Of a DNA stretch of 64,000 nucleotides, positions 34,387 through 45,331 are shown one piece after another. Each line of letters opens with the position of its first letter. Position 1 is the first letter of the stretch. The notes under the pieces are model-generated. The model saw only the letters and a list, made by a program, of their open reading frames with translations, was not told the DNA's origin and searched no databases. Source of the stretch: Piliocolobus tephrosceles (lineage: Eukaryota > Chordata > Mammalia > Primates > Cercopithecidae); contig NC_045452.1 in NCBI RefSeq assembly GCF_002776525.5, positions 29,472,405 through 29,536,404 on the forward strand, written 5' to 3'. Made by a program: the position numbers and the translations under genes.

Positions 34387-34494
34387 TCCGGGGGGATGGT
34401 GCCACACTTCTGTGGGACAGTGTCACTTGCACCTCTGGGGGACAGTGCCACACCTCCCGGGGACAGTGTCACACCTCCGGGGGACAGTGCTGCT
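34387..34494. repeat. 21-23-bp minisatellite, about five units
   Basis: Units such as gggggacagtgccacacctc. They fall in a 217-codon plus frame (34136-34789) but give only a short Gly-Asp-Ser-type repeat. Confidence 0.85.
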
Positions 34495-34769
34495 GATGCC
34501 CCCCTCCTGTCCTGCACTGTGTCTGCTGAGACAAGCCCCAGAATGGGCTATGTCCTCGGAGTCCTCCGTGTGGAGATTATTCTCTGACTCCCAGGGCGGT
34601 AGTTTCTGCTTCCTGGCCTCTGTAAGTCCGCTCTGTTCTCTCTTTTGGCTTCTGCTCTTCCCATGGGAACTTCTCTGCCACCTGAAACCCCTTTCTTCAA
34701 CTCCTGTTGGGACCCTTCATCATCACAGCACTGTCCTCCGCCTGGAATCTCACCTGTGCTCTTGGTCAG
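34495..34769. other. Unique or L2-like sequence
   Basis: Probably a decayed upstream part of the L2 fragment that follows, but not clear enough to call. Confidence 0.3.
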
Positions 34770-34890
34770 GCAAGCTGCCAGCGGCATGAGGGCAGGGAAG
34801 GGCCAGTTGTACTTACCACTGTTCCCCCAGGGTTCACACCGTGCCCGGCACACAGTGAATTCTTACGGACTCACACCGAGCGGGGTGCTG
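34770..34890 (+). mobile_element. L2 LINE 3' end
   Basis: Contains catgagggcagggaagggcc, cactgttcccccagggttca and tgcccggcacacagtgaat, in the order of the L2 3' end. Confidence 0.6.
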
Positions 34891-35214
34891 GGACACCTTC
34901 CTTTTAGACTGTGACCTTCTCCAGGGAATGGGCTGTGATTCTCTCACGCTGTACCTGCCATGTAAACAGTGTCTGTGCTTTTATTTTGGTTGAGTCAATG
35001 CATGAAAGAATGACACAGATCATCCCAGTTCTCTTTTATATCCTGCCAGGACTGCCCCGCTGGGGTCTCCCATTCATTCCTTTATTCATCCACAAATGTC
35101 TGGGAAGCCTCTGATAGATATCAGGCAAGGAACTGGGAGTGTGCACAGTGAGCGGGGCTGCCCGATGGCTGGGTGGCTTCACGCAGTCTGTGGCTTTCGG
35201 AGAAGTTTCACCGG
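34891..35214. other. Unique sequence with L2-like trace
   Basis: Positions 35070-35140 (cattcctttattcatccaca) resemble antisense L2. Otherwise nothing recognised. Confidence 0.35.
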
Positions 35215-35500
35215 CTTGCCGTGGCTAATAAAATGCACATAACAGTCTCGGAAGAGCCCGACGTCCCTGCAATGTGCTCCATTTTAATCGAGTCAGTCTT
35301 CCAGTGCGTGCTTTAATACTGTTAGAAGCAAATCAAAATTAATGAGATTACCTCCTTTGAAATGTTATATATAATTAACCTCAAATTAAGGACAATATGC
35401 GTTTGAATTTGCCAATCAGTAACACCTTGTGATTGCCGAAATACACAGTAGCAAATAAGAGACATTGACACTAACCTGCCCATTGAAGTTGCGTGTAAAG
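35215..35500. promoter_or_regulatory. Strongest conserved-looking non-coding segment (candidate enhancer)
   Basis: Non-repetitive AT-rich block with dense homeodomain-type and CCAAT-type words: ttttaatcgagtcagtctt, aaatcaaaattaatgagatt, tatataattaacctcaaatt, tttgccaatcagtaacacc. No coding frame and no recognisable transposon. Function is inference; conservation was not measured. Confidence 0.35.
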
Positions 35501-36009
35501 TATCTCAAGGGAAATGGCTCTGAAGGTCCCCTAGTGGAGCCTCCAGCCAAGCGCAGGAAGAGAATGGAGAAGTGTCCAGGCAAGGATGTACCCCAGTGAC
35601 CAACATCCCAGAGCCCCTTCCTGGGGCACCCAGTTCTGAGTGTGGTCCAGGACTCCCAAGCACCTCCTCCATTCCCAGAACAGCCCAGCTTCCCGGCTGC
35701 AGGGGCCAGAGGTTTGGCTGGGCATTGACACCCAGGTGGGCTGGCACCTTCCCATGCGTCCCCTGAGGTTCCTTCAAATCAGACCGAAGGCTATGTAGCC
35801 TGAGTGGCTTGGGAAACCCCTGGCGTTCATGCTTCTCATTGGAAGGGGGTAGGACAACTTTCCACAACCACATTGTCAGGTTGTAAGTTTGTATCAGCTT
35901 CCTGCCTGGCAAAGCCGTGGAACGCTGGAGCAGTGGTCAGCCAGCGGCAGGGATGGGGGTAAAGGGTGATCATGATGACGAAGCCTCCCCAGGTTTCATT
36001 AGCGAGGAA
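35501..36009. other. Unique sequence
   Basis: Nothing recognised; open frames have no known domain. Confidence 0.35.
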
Positions 36010-36180
36010 GGTTTTATAAGCTCTCCAAAGTCGCATTACTCAATTCTCACAGGAGCCTTCTAAGGCTGGTAAGATTAGTTTGTCTTTATTTTATAATTGA
36101 GGAAACTGAAGCCCAGACAGTTGAGATGCTTTTCCCAGGGCTATGTCGTTATGAAGGGGCAGCGCTCAGATGCTTCACTA
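36010..36180 (-). mobile_element. MIR SINE (antisense)
   Basis: Contains cattactcaattctcacagg, attgaggaaactgaagccca and cccagggctatgtcgttatg. Confidence 0.72.
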
Positions 36181-36440
36181 AGGCGAATGACCCCAGGGCC
36201 TCCTGGCCCCCACCCCTCTGGAGAAATTTCAGAATTAGTTTGTATTCATTTGGAAATTTTTGAAACTACAAGTAGGTGAAAAGAAAAGACATGTCACTCA
36301 CAAGCACTCTATCTGGAAAGAGTCGTTTGGTGGACGTAGGTCCAGACGTGTTAAAATTAGGACCTGGTTATGCAAGTCATTTTGCAACGTGTCCTTTTGT
36401 TTTCTTTCCATCTTCAATGACAATTAAATCAGATCCACAT
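36181..36440. other. Unique sequence
   Basis: Nothing recognised. Confidence 0.35.
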
Positions 36441-36755
36441 CTTTCTTTTTTGTTGTTTTTTTGTTTTTGTTTGAGATGGAATTTTGCTCTTGTTGCCAAG
36501 GCTGGAGTGCAACGGTGAGATCTCGGCTCACTGCAACCTCCGCCTCCCAGGTTCAAGCGATTCTCCTGCCTCAGCCTCCCAAGTAGCTGAGATTACAGGC
36601 GTCTGCCACCACACCCAGCTAATTTTTGTATTTTTAGTAGAGATGGGGTTTCACCATGTTGACTAGGTTGTTCCCGAATTCCTAACCTCAAGTGGTCCAC
36701 CCACCTCGGCCTCCCAAAGTGTTGGGATTACAGGCATGAGCCACTGCGCCTGGCC
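36441..36755 (-). mobile_element. Full-length Alu (antisense)
   Basis: Begins with a T/G-rich run and tgagatggaattttgctctt, and ends gccactgcgcctggcc. Approximate duplication ccacatctttct / ccatatcattct. Confidence 0.95.
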
Positions 36756-37049
36756 CCATATCATTCTTTAAGTGGCTAACTCAGACCCTTCAGCTGTCTC
36801 TTTTCATTTAATTTGTTCAATCAGTCTCTATATTTAATCAGTAAGATATTTAAGCTTTTCCAGTTTGCATCAGGTATTATTATTTTGAAATACAAATTGC
36901 TTTTAAATTGTGAAATTACTACTGATCATAGAAAAAATATCAATAGTGCGGAAGGGAGTATGCAAAAAAAAAAATCACCTTTCCCCTCACCCTAGTCTTT
37001 AGAAGTAACAACAGCTAATAGTACCTTGCTAGAAAGTTTTCATGCATTC
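36756..37049 (-). mobile_element. Old L1-like sequence (antisense), weak
   Basis: AT-rich sequence that, with 37725-37800, resembles the antisense 3' region of an old L1 interrupted by microsatellites and an LTR. Low confidence. Confidence 0.35.
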
Positions 37050-37325
37050 ACAAGCATCTGTATCTAATCTATAGCTGTATCTGTGTATGTCTATGTCTCA
37101 TCTATATCATATCTATATTTAACTTATATCTATATATCTAATATATATCTGCATCATATCTAATGTATACCTATAACTAGTCTATATCTATATCTAATCT
37201 ATATCTATATGCAGATGTATATCTGTATTTAATCTATATCTATAACTAATCTATAGAAATATCTAACCTCTACCCATACCTATAGCTAATCTAATCTATA
37301 TCTATATTATTTTTATCTGTATAAT
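37050..37325. repeat. TCTATA/TCTAAT tract
   Basis: About 275 bp of imperfect atctatatctaa words. AT-rich and low complexity. Confidence 0.9.
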
Positions 37326-37348
37326 TCAAGAAAGTCCATTTCTTGAAG

Positions 37349-37560
37349 TGTATCAGTCTGTTCTCACATTGCTGTAAATAAATATCTGAGACTGGATAGT
37401 TTATAAAGAAAAGGGGTTTGATTGGCTCATGGTTTTGCTGGCTGTACCGGAAGCAGAGCGGCATCAGCTTCTGGGGAGGCCTCACGGAACTTCCAATCAT
37501 GGCAGAAGGTGAAGGGGAAGCAGGCCCGTGTTACGTGGCAGGAGCAGGAGGAGAGGAGCA
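37349..37560 (-). mobile_element. MST-type LTR, truncated (antisense)
   Basis: Starts tgtatcagtctgttctcaca and includes ctgagactggatagtttata and tggcagaaggtgaaggggaa. Ends abruptly at about 37560 in tetranucleotide sequence, so the other half is missing. Confidence 0.85.
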
Positions 37561-37724
37561 ATACATTTCTTGTATGTATATATGTATGTATGTATGTAAT
37601 CTATGTATCTATTTATCTATTATGTATCTATTATCTATTAATATCTATGATCTATCTATCTCTGTATCAATCATCTATCTATGTATCACTAGTTATCCTT
37701 TTCACAGAAAAGGAGTCATTTTGT
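37561..37724. repeat. TGTA/TCTA tetranucleotide tract, containing inverted-repeat arm 1
   Basis: tgtatgta words give way to tctatcta words. Positions 37615-37715 have an antisense partner at 39047-39145, including the non-repetitive stretch ctagttatccttttcacag. Confidence 0.88.
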
Positions 37725-38935
37725 ACACATCATTCACTTTGTTCATTTCACTTCATGTGCCCTACACATCTTCCGATATCAGAACATGTAGATCTGTCTC
37801 ATTATTTTTTAAGTTTTGTATTCTGGAAATTTCCAAGCATATATAAAAGTAAAAGTGTGGGATAATTAAACTCCATGTAGCCATCTTCCAGCTTCCACTA
37901 TTATCTTTGCTCTTCTTCCCTTCATGTCATGCTGGGAGGACATGGTAAAGTAAATTCATACCTGAAACATTTAGCAATAATTCCTTAATGTAAAATAATC
38001 TGTGTTCAAGTTTATCTGTTTGTATTATTATTGTTTTACTCTTTCTTTGACTCACGGGTGTCTCTTAATTTATTTTAATCTAGGTGTTTTTCCGCCCTCT
38101 TTTTTTTCTTATATTTTTATCTGTTTCTTGTCCTAGAGATTTTTCTATGTTTTGAATTTTGCTGATTTCTTTCCTATGTGGACTTAACTGTGTTCTTAGG
38201 ACATAGTGTACTTAAATATTTGGGAATAATTTGTAGATTGATGCCCCTTTACCTTCAAATATTTGAGTGGGTATTTCCTAAAAGCAGCAACATTCTGTTT
38301 CATAACTATAGGTATAAGAGAGTTAGCAGTGAAACAGTGTTTTCTTTTTTGCAGATGTTCAGATTTCACCAAATATCCCAACAAGTGTCTCTATAGCTAA
38401 AGCAAGCCCAGCCATGTTTGCATTTCACAGTCTCCTCTAATCTGGAAAAGTATCTCAGACTATGTTTGTCTTTCATGACGCTGACTTTTTAACTAGAATT
38501 TTGTAGAATGCCTCTCTTTTAAAATGGATTTGATGTTTCCTCAGTATTCAATTCAGATTCTGCAGTTTTGGCAGAGATGCCCAAAAGTAATGCTGTGTTC
38601 TTCTCCGTGCCTCATAGCAGGAGGCACGCAGTGTCGACTTGCCCCGTCGTGAAACTGCTGCTGATCACTCGGGGAAGGGGGTGTCTTCTAGGTTTCCGCA
38701 CTGTAAAGCTCCAACTTCCCCTCTGTAACTATCAGTATCACGTGAAGGGGTTCATTTCAGTTTATGGAAAAGTGCTGTCATTCCTCAGACTTTCCGCCAT
38801 TCGTTTTAGCATCCTTTGATGACTCTTGCCTGAATCATTTATTATTATAATGGTTACCAAATGGTGATTTTCTAATTCCATACATAGTCCTTCTACATTT
38901 ATCAGTTGGCTTTCTACTGTTTGGAGCCTTCTCCT
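37725..38935. other. AT-rich sequence, probably old interspersed repeat
   Basis: Blocks such as agaacatgtagatctgtctc, tcctttgatgactcttgcct and accaaatggtgattttctaa resemble an old L1-like element, apparently antisense. Family not secure. No coding gene. Confidence 0.4.
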
Positions 38936-39046
38936 GCATGTATGAGTGTGTATGCGTGTGTGTGTATGTATGTGTGTATGTATATGTGTGTGTGTGTATG
39001 TGTGTATGTATATGTGTGTATGTGTATGTGTGTATGAGTGTGTGCG
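38936..39046. repeat. TG/TGTA microsatellite
   Basis: tgtgtatg words, immediately left of inverted-repeat arm 2. Confidence 0.9.
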
Positions 39047-39145
39047 TATCCTTTACTGTGAAAAGGGTAACTAGCGATACATAGATGATTGATAGACAGA
39101 TAGATAGATGATAGATACTGATAGATAGTAGATACATAATAGATG
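39047..39145 (-). repeat. Inverted-repeat arm 2 (TAGA-rich)
   Basis: Reverse complement of 37615-37715. The diagnostic non-simple part is ctgtgaaaagggtaactag (39056-39074). Confidence 0.85.
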
Positions 39146-39265
39146 ATACAGAGCACCAGTCGGGGCACCTGGCTGCCCCGTGTCACACATGCTTCATGTC
39201 CTAGGGTCCCTGGGGCCTGGGGTTCGCTCCCCTTTGGGGTCTGGGCCTCGCAGGTAGGGTCCCAA
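39146..39265. other. GC-rich island between microsatellites
   Basis: A 120-bp GC-rich unique block (ggggcctggggttcgctccc) bounded on both sides by AT/TG microsatellites. Nothing recognised in it. Confidence 0.45.
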
Positions 39266-39915
39266 AGAGGCAAGTATGTATGTATGTATGTATGCATGCA
39301 TGTGATATGTGTATGTATATATATATATATATGTATGTATGTGTATGTATGTATGTGTGTACACATGTATGTGTATGTATGTGTGTGCATGCATGTGCAT
39401 GTACATATGGATGTGTGTATGGATCTGTGTATGGATGTGTGTATGTACATATGTATGTGTGTATGTGTGTATGCATGTATGTGCATATGCATCTGTATGT
39501 GTGTATGTATCTGTGTGTATGTATATATGTGTGTATGTGTGTGTATGGATGTGTGTATATATGCCTTTATATGTATATGTGTACATATGCCTGTATATAT
39601 ATGTGTGTGTAGTGTATATGTGTTTGTATGTGTGTGTGTACGTTTGTATGTGTATATGTATGTGGGTATATGTGTGAGTGTGTATGTATGTGTATGTGTG
39701 TGTATGGCTGTGTGTAGGGATGCCTTCATATACATGTGTGTATGTATGCCTGTATATGTTTGTGTGTATATGTGTATATGTGTGTGTGTATGTATGTTTG
39801 TATGTGTGAAGTATGTGTGTGTATGAGTGTGTATGTATGTGTGTGTGTTCATGTGTGTATGTATGTTTGTATGTGTGTATGTATGAGTGTGTATGTATTT
39901 ATGTATCCATCCATC
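39266..39915. repeat. Long TGTA/TG tract, about 650 bp
   Basis: tgtatgtatg, tgtgtgta and atatatat words throughout. Frames of 227 codons (plus) and 334 codons (minus) are open only because of the repeat. Confidence 0.93.
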
Positions 39916-41738
39916 CATCTATTTATATGCTCACTCACCCATTTAGTATGGACTTGAATTTCTGCTTTCAATGAGCTATAATCCTTTAATCCTTTACTAT
40001 CATTAAGTTAATGCTCAAATCATTCCAAATTTGGCCAGTGGAGCTTTTTAAGAGGCACCTGTGCCCTTGGGATACATCCCCATTGTTCTTTGCTCTTCCC
40101 CTTGTCCTTGCAAGATGTCTTGGGCTCAACGTGTATTTCCTGTGTACCAAACACTTCCCTGAGCCTCCCTGGTCCCTTCTAGTGGAAAACAGTCTCTGAG
40201 GCTCCGTTGTAGATGCTGGGCTGCTCCTTGCTGATCATTGATCCTGTAGCTTTTCAGTTGAAGATCTGGGATCTGTGTGTTTCTCAAAGAAAATGCATGA
40301 TACCAAGTATTTGTACTGATATTTCCAATTCAAATTTAGGTCACGAGCTTTTATTTGACATCTTTTCCTTTTTATTTGATCTCTTTTCTTTCATGCTAAA
40401 GTTATTGGTTTCTAATAATACCAACAGAGTTCCTACTTTGCTTTATCTTATGGGTCAAAACTATTTCAAAATAGCAAGAACTGTGTGTCATTATTAGCAA
40501 TATGATTTCTAAAACAGTTAAGATTTGTTTCACCATTTTTGTGTTTAGGATACATTTAATTAGGGAAATTTGAACACTGGTTACTTAATCATCTTAAGGA
40601 TTACTGTTCGATGTTTTAGGTGTAATAAGTACTATGTCTTTGCAAAATGGAAGAGGGGAACCATGTTTTACATAATTTGAAACATGAAATAATTTTTCTC
40701 TTTGTGGTTGAGCACCAGCTTCTACACAGCTACATTCTTTGTTTCATTTTGCTTTGATTTGGGAGGAATTGCTTTTACTTGGCTTTACTGGTTGTAAAGT
40801 ATGCAAAAAAAAAAAATCGGTTATAAAGTAGGTAAAGTATGTAAAAATCTCTGCCTTCTTCTCCATGACAGCTGCGTGTTGTTCTGCTCTGTGTATGCAC
40901 CAGAATTTTACTGCTAATCAGTCCACAAATGATGGGTGGCCATCAAGGTGCCTTGAGTATCTCCAGTTTTATTTATATATTAAACAATACAGCATTGATT
41001 ACATCTGCCCACTTATGAACATAAGCATTTAAGAGAATAATATTGTTGTTAAAGACATAAGAAAGTCTTTCTAAAGGAAGTGATATTTCACCAAAATATT
41101 GTAGGGTTCAAGTGGGTTGAAATTAGCCTAGTGAATAAAATGGCAAAGAGCCTTTCTGGGGGAGGGAAGAGTGTGAAGACTTCAGAGGCACAATCCCGAG
41201 GTAGGGCTTGTGGGGAGCTGCCAATAATTGGGTTTGCTGGTGTTCGGGGGTGGGGGAGTGGTGGGAACTGAGGCTGGAGGAGCTGGCGAAGTGGACGGCA
41301 GCCTGTTTAGTGGAGCCAGACACCAAGCTGAGCATCCAGAGAGTTTTCATTTGGCCGAGGGGTGGGAGATGGGGGTGTTGAAGATTTCCTGCAGGGCCAC
41401 GAGGTTACTGCCTTTAGTTAGACCACTCTGGTGATGTCATGAAAAGGCCTGAAGAGGCCCGAGGTTGGGGGCTGGAGAGCCACACAGGAGGCTGCTGTTG
41501 GAATTATTCAGTGAGAGATAAAGAGGGTCTACCCAAGGCCAGGAGTGGCTGGGAAGGTGGTGGGGATGGGGGAGAGAGAGAATGAGAGAAAGTACCAAAG
41601 TCAACATGAGCCAAGCATGAGATCTCTAGACCTGAGCATGGATTAGATGCGGGTTGAGGTAGAGAGAAGTAAAGGAGTGGCTGGGACTGCCCCTTGACTT
41701 TTGTCTCAGGGTGTGGACAACTCTGGTATCCTCTACCT
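39916..41738. other. Unique or old-repeat sequence
   Basis: No gene. Positions 40860-41010 look like antisense old L1, and 40990-41730 resembles the ancient repeat proposed at 47260-48620. Neither is secure. Confidence 0.35.
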
Positions 41739-42257
41739 CAGGGGTCCCCAGCCCCTAGGCCACGAACTGATACCAGTCTATGGCCTGTTAGGAACCAGGC
41801 TGCACAGCAGGAAGTGAGCAGCTAGTGAGTGAACGAGTGAAGAAGCTTCATCTCTACTTCCAGCCACTCCCCATCACTCACGTTACCACTTGAGCTCCAC
41901 CTCCCGTCAGATCAGGGACGGCACTGGATTCTCATCAGAAGACGAATCCTATTGTGAACTGTGCAGGAGAGGGATCTGGGTTGCATGCCCCTTATGAGAA
42001 TCTAATGTCAGATGATCTGTCACCATCTCCCATCACTCCCAGATGGGACCATCTAGTTGCAGGAAAACAAGCTCAGGCTCCTACTGATCTACGTGATGAT
42101 GCGTTGCATAATTATTTCATGATGTATTATAATGTGATAATAATAAAGTGCACTATAAATGTAATGTGCTTGAATCATCCTGAAACCATTCCCCACCCCT
42201 CTGTGGAAAAAATTGTCTTCCATGAAACTGGTCCCTGGTGCCAAAAAGGTTGGGGCA
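41739..42257 (+). mobile_element. MER1-group hAT-Charlie transposon
   Basis: Starts caggggtccccagcccctag, passes ggaaccaggctgcacagcag and gagaatctaatgtcagatga, and ends gtgccaaaaaggttggggca. An exact 8-bp target duplication, ctctacct, lies at 41731-41738 and 42258-42265. Non-coding. Confidence 0.92.
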
Positions 42258-42265
42258 CTCTACCT

Positions 42266-42896
42266 GGTATGAAAAGCAGGAGGGAGATCTTGGGGGCAGG
42301 AAGACTGGCTGGGTCCTCAGTGCATTGATGCCTGGCCATGGTGGGATTCTCTGTAAGGATGGAGGATCAGGCCTTCCGGAGACACAGCTTTAACAAACAC
42401 ACATGTACCCCAGGGCCCTCTTGCTCAGCCTTCCCACTCTGAGCAGCATGGCTCACCTGCCCAGCCCAGCAGACTGGCCACCTCTGCTCCTTGATTCATC
42501 CTCCAGGCAGAAAATAAGACCCTTAGCAGCCCCAGAGAAATGACCTCAACTCTCTCTGCGCCCCAAAGCCGAGAATCAGGGAGAGGTTCCCATTGGCCCA
42601 GCATGGATACAGAGACCACTCCTGAACCAGTGAGTGACATGTTGTCCAAAATAGCTGCAATTGTGTGGGTAGGGGAGCGTCCATCAAAAGCACAGGGCAG
42701 GGCAGACGGAATCACACCTCACCACTGCAGTGGGGGCTCCAGGCCTAGTGAGGTCAGTGTGGTTGTGGGGATCCTCTGCCTGAGTTGGGGAGGGAGCGGG
42801 AGGAGCAGAGCGTTGGTTGGAAGGAGGGTGACGTGCTATTTGTATGATCATCTGAAAGGAAATATGGGCCTTCAAGGGTTGAAAACAGTGCCCTAC
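42266..42896. other. Unique sequence
   Basis: The plus frame 42540-43025 (161 codons) runs into the adjacent LTR and has no known domain. Nothing else recognised. Confidence 0.35.
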
Positions 42897-43281
42897 TGTC
42901 TTAGTCTTTTATGGCCCCATGGTAAAGCACCACAGCCTGGGCTCAAACAACAGACATTAATTTCCTTGCAGTCCTGGAGGCTGGAAGTCCACAGTCATGG
43001 TGTCGGCAGGGCTGGTTCCTTCTGAGGCCTCTCTCCTTGCTGTGCACCTGCCGTCTTCTCCCTGTGTCCTCTCCTGGCCTTTCCACTGTGTATGTATGTG
43101 CCATCGTCCCTTCCTATAAGGACAGCCATCACCCTGGAGCAGAGCCCCCCTTCGTGACCTCATTTAAACTTATTCACCTCTCCAAAGGCCCTCCTCCCAA
43201 ACACAGTCACATTCCCAGGTACTGGCAGTCAGGACTTCAACATATGACTTTTCGGGTGTCACACTTCAGCCCATAGCACCT
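42897..43281 (-). mobile_element. MLT1-type MaLR solo LTR (antisense)
   Basis: Starts tgtcttagtcttttatggcc, passes ggaggctggaagtccacagt and cttctgaggcctctctcctt, and ends cacacttcagcccatagca. Near-complete. Confidence 0.9.
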
Positions 43282-44329
43282 ACAATGGCATCTCATCCAA
43301 ACACATGTGTGTGTTTCTGGGATCTCACAGCAGCTGTCTGTGCATGCGAATTTCCATCGGGGCACTGGTGAACGTTGGGAAGCCTGCGATGAGTCCCGTG
43401 GATGCATTTTCTGAGGACTGGAGAAGACAATGAATGTTGACACCTGTTTCCGGAATTTTCCAGAAATGTGGCCTCAAATAGGAAGGGTGCACGTGAGGGG
43501 GGTCCTGGGAGGGGCAGTGTTTAGAATAGGGAAGAAGCTGAAGGTTTAAGAAACTGAGAAGCAGGGTCAACAGAAGCAGCAGGGTCCTGAGGGGGCAAGG
43601 GAGAGGGTTTGGCTGGATGAGCAGGTGGGCACCCCTTCCCCTGAGCCCAGAGGTGAAGGAGTTGGGTGTGGAGAGGATACATTTAGGGAGGAGCCAAGGA
43701 ATGGCAAGGACTCATGTTTGAAGCCAGGTATGCAGGGGCCTCGGGGAAAGCAGAGAAGTTCACGGAAGCTGGGCTGGTCATAGCCAGTGGTGAAACGGAA
43801 GACAGACCCCCAGGGCTCCTGCCTGAAAGGAGCCAGGGTGTCTGCAGGTCGATTGTGCTGGATCTCTGGGGTGCCCCCATGCCCCCAGAGCAGCCTAGGG
43901 AAGCGGGGAGGCACTGCCTAGCATGTGCCTGGTGGGTGGTCCACGCTCTCTATCCTGAGGAGCCTGTGGATTTTAACTGGGCCAGAGGAGTGAGTAGGGT
44001 TCTCTGTTAACGCAGGCTTTTGAGACTGCAAAGCACAGAAAGCTGGCAGTACCCGGGTGTGTGCCATGGGGCCAGTGTCTTTGCTTCCTTGCAGAGGTGG
44101 TGGCCATGGCTGGGTTGGGACACGAGGGTGGTAGTGGCCTTGGGGGCCCTGGAGCCACAATAGTGAGTACTAGAAAAGTCTCTGTGTGGCCTGCAGGTCC
44201 ACCAGCACGGGTGGTGCCACCTGTGAATGTGACCCTGTGTGGGGACGGGACAGCCCATGTGTTGTTTCTGAGGGCCCCTACTCCAGTGAGCAGAGGAGGT
44301 GAGGACTGGACACCACCAGAGGTCGGGAG
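43282..44329. other. Unique sequence
   Basis: No repeat or gene recognised. Several overlapping frames on both strands. Confidence 0.35.
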
Positions 44330-44480
44330 TGAGCTGGGTGCGTGTGGAAATGCCCAGGGTGTGACTTCCTGGTCGGNNNNNNNNNNTGAGCTGGGTGCGT
44401 GTGGAAATGCCCAGGGTGTGACTTCCTGGTCGGAGTGAGCTGGGTACATGTGGAAATGCCCAGGGTGTGACTTCCTCATT
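44330..44480. repeat. 49-bp minisatellite containing an assembly gap
   Basis: Units start tgagctgggtgcgtgtggaa. Unit 1 is at 44330-44376 up to the gap, unit 2 at 44387-44435, and unit 3 at 44436 to about 44480. Identical units flank the gap, so true copy number is unknown. Confidence 0.92.
44377..44386. other. Assembly gap (10 N)
   Basis: Ten undetermined bases within the minisatellite. The size may be a placeholder. Confidence 0.99.
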
Positions 44481-44787
44481 GTCTGGGAAGACCCAGGAGG
44501 CAGATCCTGTTCAGCCTGCAGAGTCCCCGCTGCCCACCGGAGAGGAAGGGTGCCAAGCCGCACTGGGTCCCTACCTGGGGATTCAACCAATGGAAGGATG
44601 AGGACCCTGTGTGTTTGTTGACATCTCCCTCCTCTCCCAGAGCCTGGCCTGACTTTACCACCCAATTTGTGATCTTGGGATTATGTGTAGCGGGTGACGG
44701 AGCAGAGGAGGGAAGGGGCTGCCCCTGGGAGCTCAGGAGCCAGAGAAGCCTGGTGACTGGACATTGCCAAGGACTCTGTTCAGGTGG
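44481..44787. other. Unique sequence
   Basis: Nothing recognised. Confidence 0.35.
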
Positions 44788-45331
44788 CGTGATGGTTAAT
44801 ACTGAGTGTCAACTTGATTGGATTGAAGGATGCTAAGTATTGTTCCTGGGTGTGTCTGTGAGGGTGTTTCCAAAGGAGATTAACATTTGAAATGTCCGTG
44901 GACTGGGAAACACAGATCCACCCTTATTCTGGGCAGGAACCATCTAATCAGCTGCCAGTGTGGCCAAAACAAAAAGCAGACAGAAGAACGTGAAAAGACT
45001 AGACTGGCTTAGCCTCTGAGCCTACATCTTTCTCTTGTGCTGTTGCTTCCTGCCCTCGAACATCAAACTCCAAGTTCTTCAGCTTTGGGACTCGGACTGG
45101 CTTCCTTGTTCCTCAGCTTGCAGATGGCCTATTGTGGGATCTTGTGATAGTGTGAGTTATCACTTCTTAATAAACTCCCATATATACACACATACACACA
45201 CACACACACACACATACACATACATATATATGTATGTATCCTATAAGTTCTGTCTATATATCCTATTAGTTCTGTCTATATATCCTGTTAGTTCTGTCCC
45301 TCTAGAGAGCCCTGACTAATTGACTAATACA
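44788..45331 (+). mobile_element. MLT2A-type HERV-L solo LTR
   Basis: Starts gatggttaatactgagtgtc, passes aacatcaaactccaagttct and gcagatggcctattgtggga, has cttaataaactcccatatat (polyadenylation signal region), and ends ctctagagagccctgacta. A CA/TA microsatellite (45180-45236) lies in its 3' half. Non-coding solo LTR. Confidence 0.92.

Noticed and set aside
34136..34789. 217-codon plus-strand open frame
   Set aside because: Crosses a minisatellite and borders L2 sequence; another plus frame and two minus frames are also open in the same interval.
39143..39826. 227-codon plus-strand open frame
   Set aside because: Val/Cys/Met/Tyr repeat from the same microsatellite.
38914..39918. 334-codon minus-strand open frame
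   Set aside because: It is His/Thr/Tyr repeat translated from a TGTA/CA tract; there are no domains and the opposite strand is equally open.
43973..44665. 230-codon minus-strand open frame
   Set aside because: Crosses the assembly gap and the 49-bp minisatellite, so the frame is not even defined.
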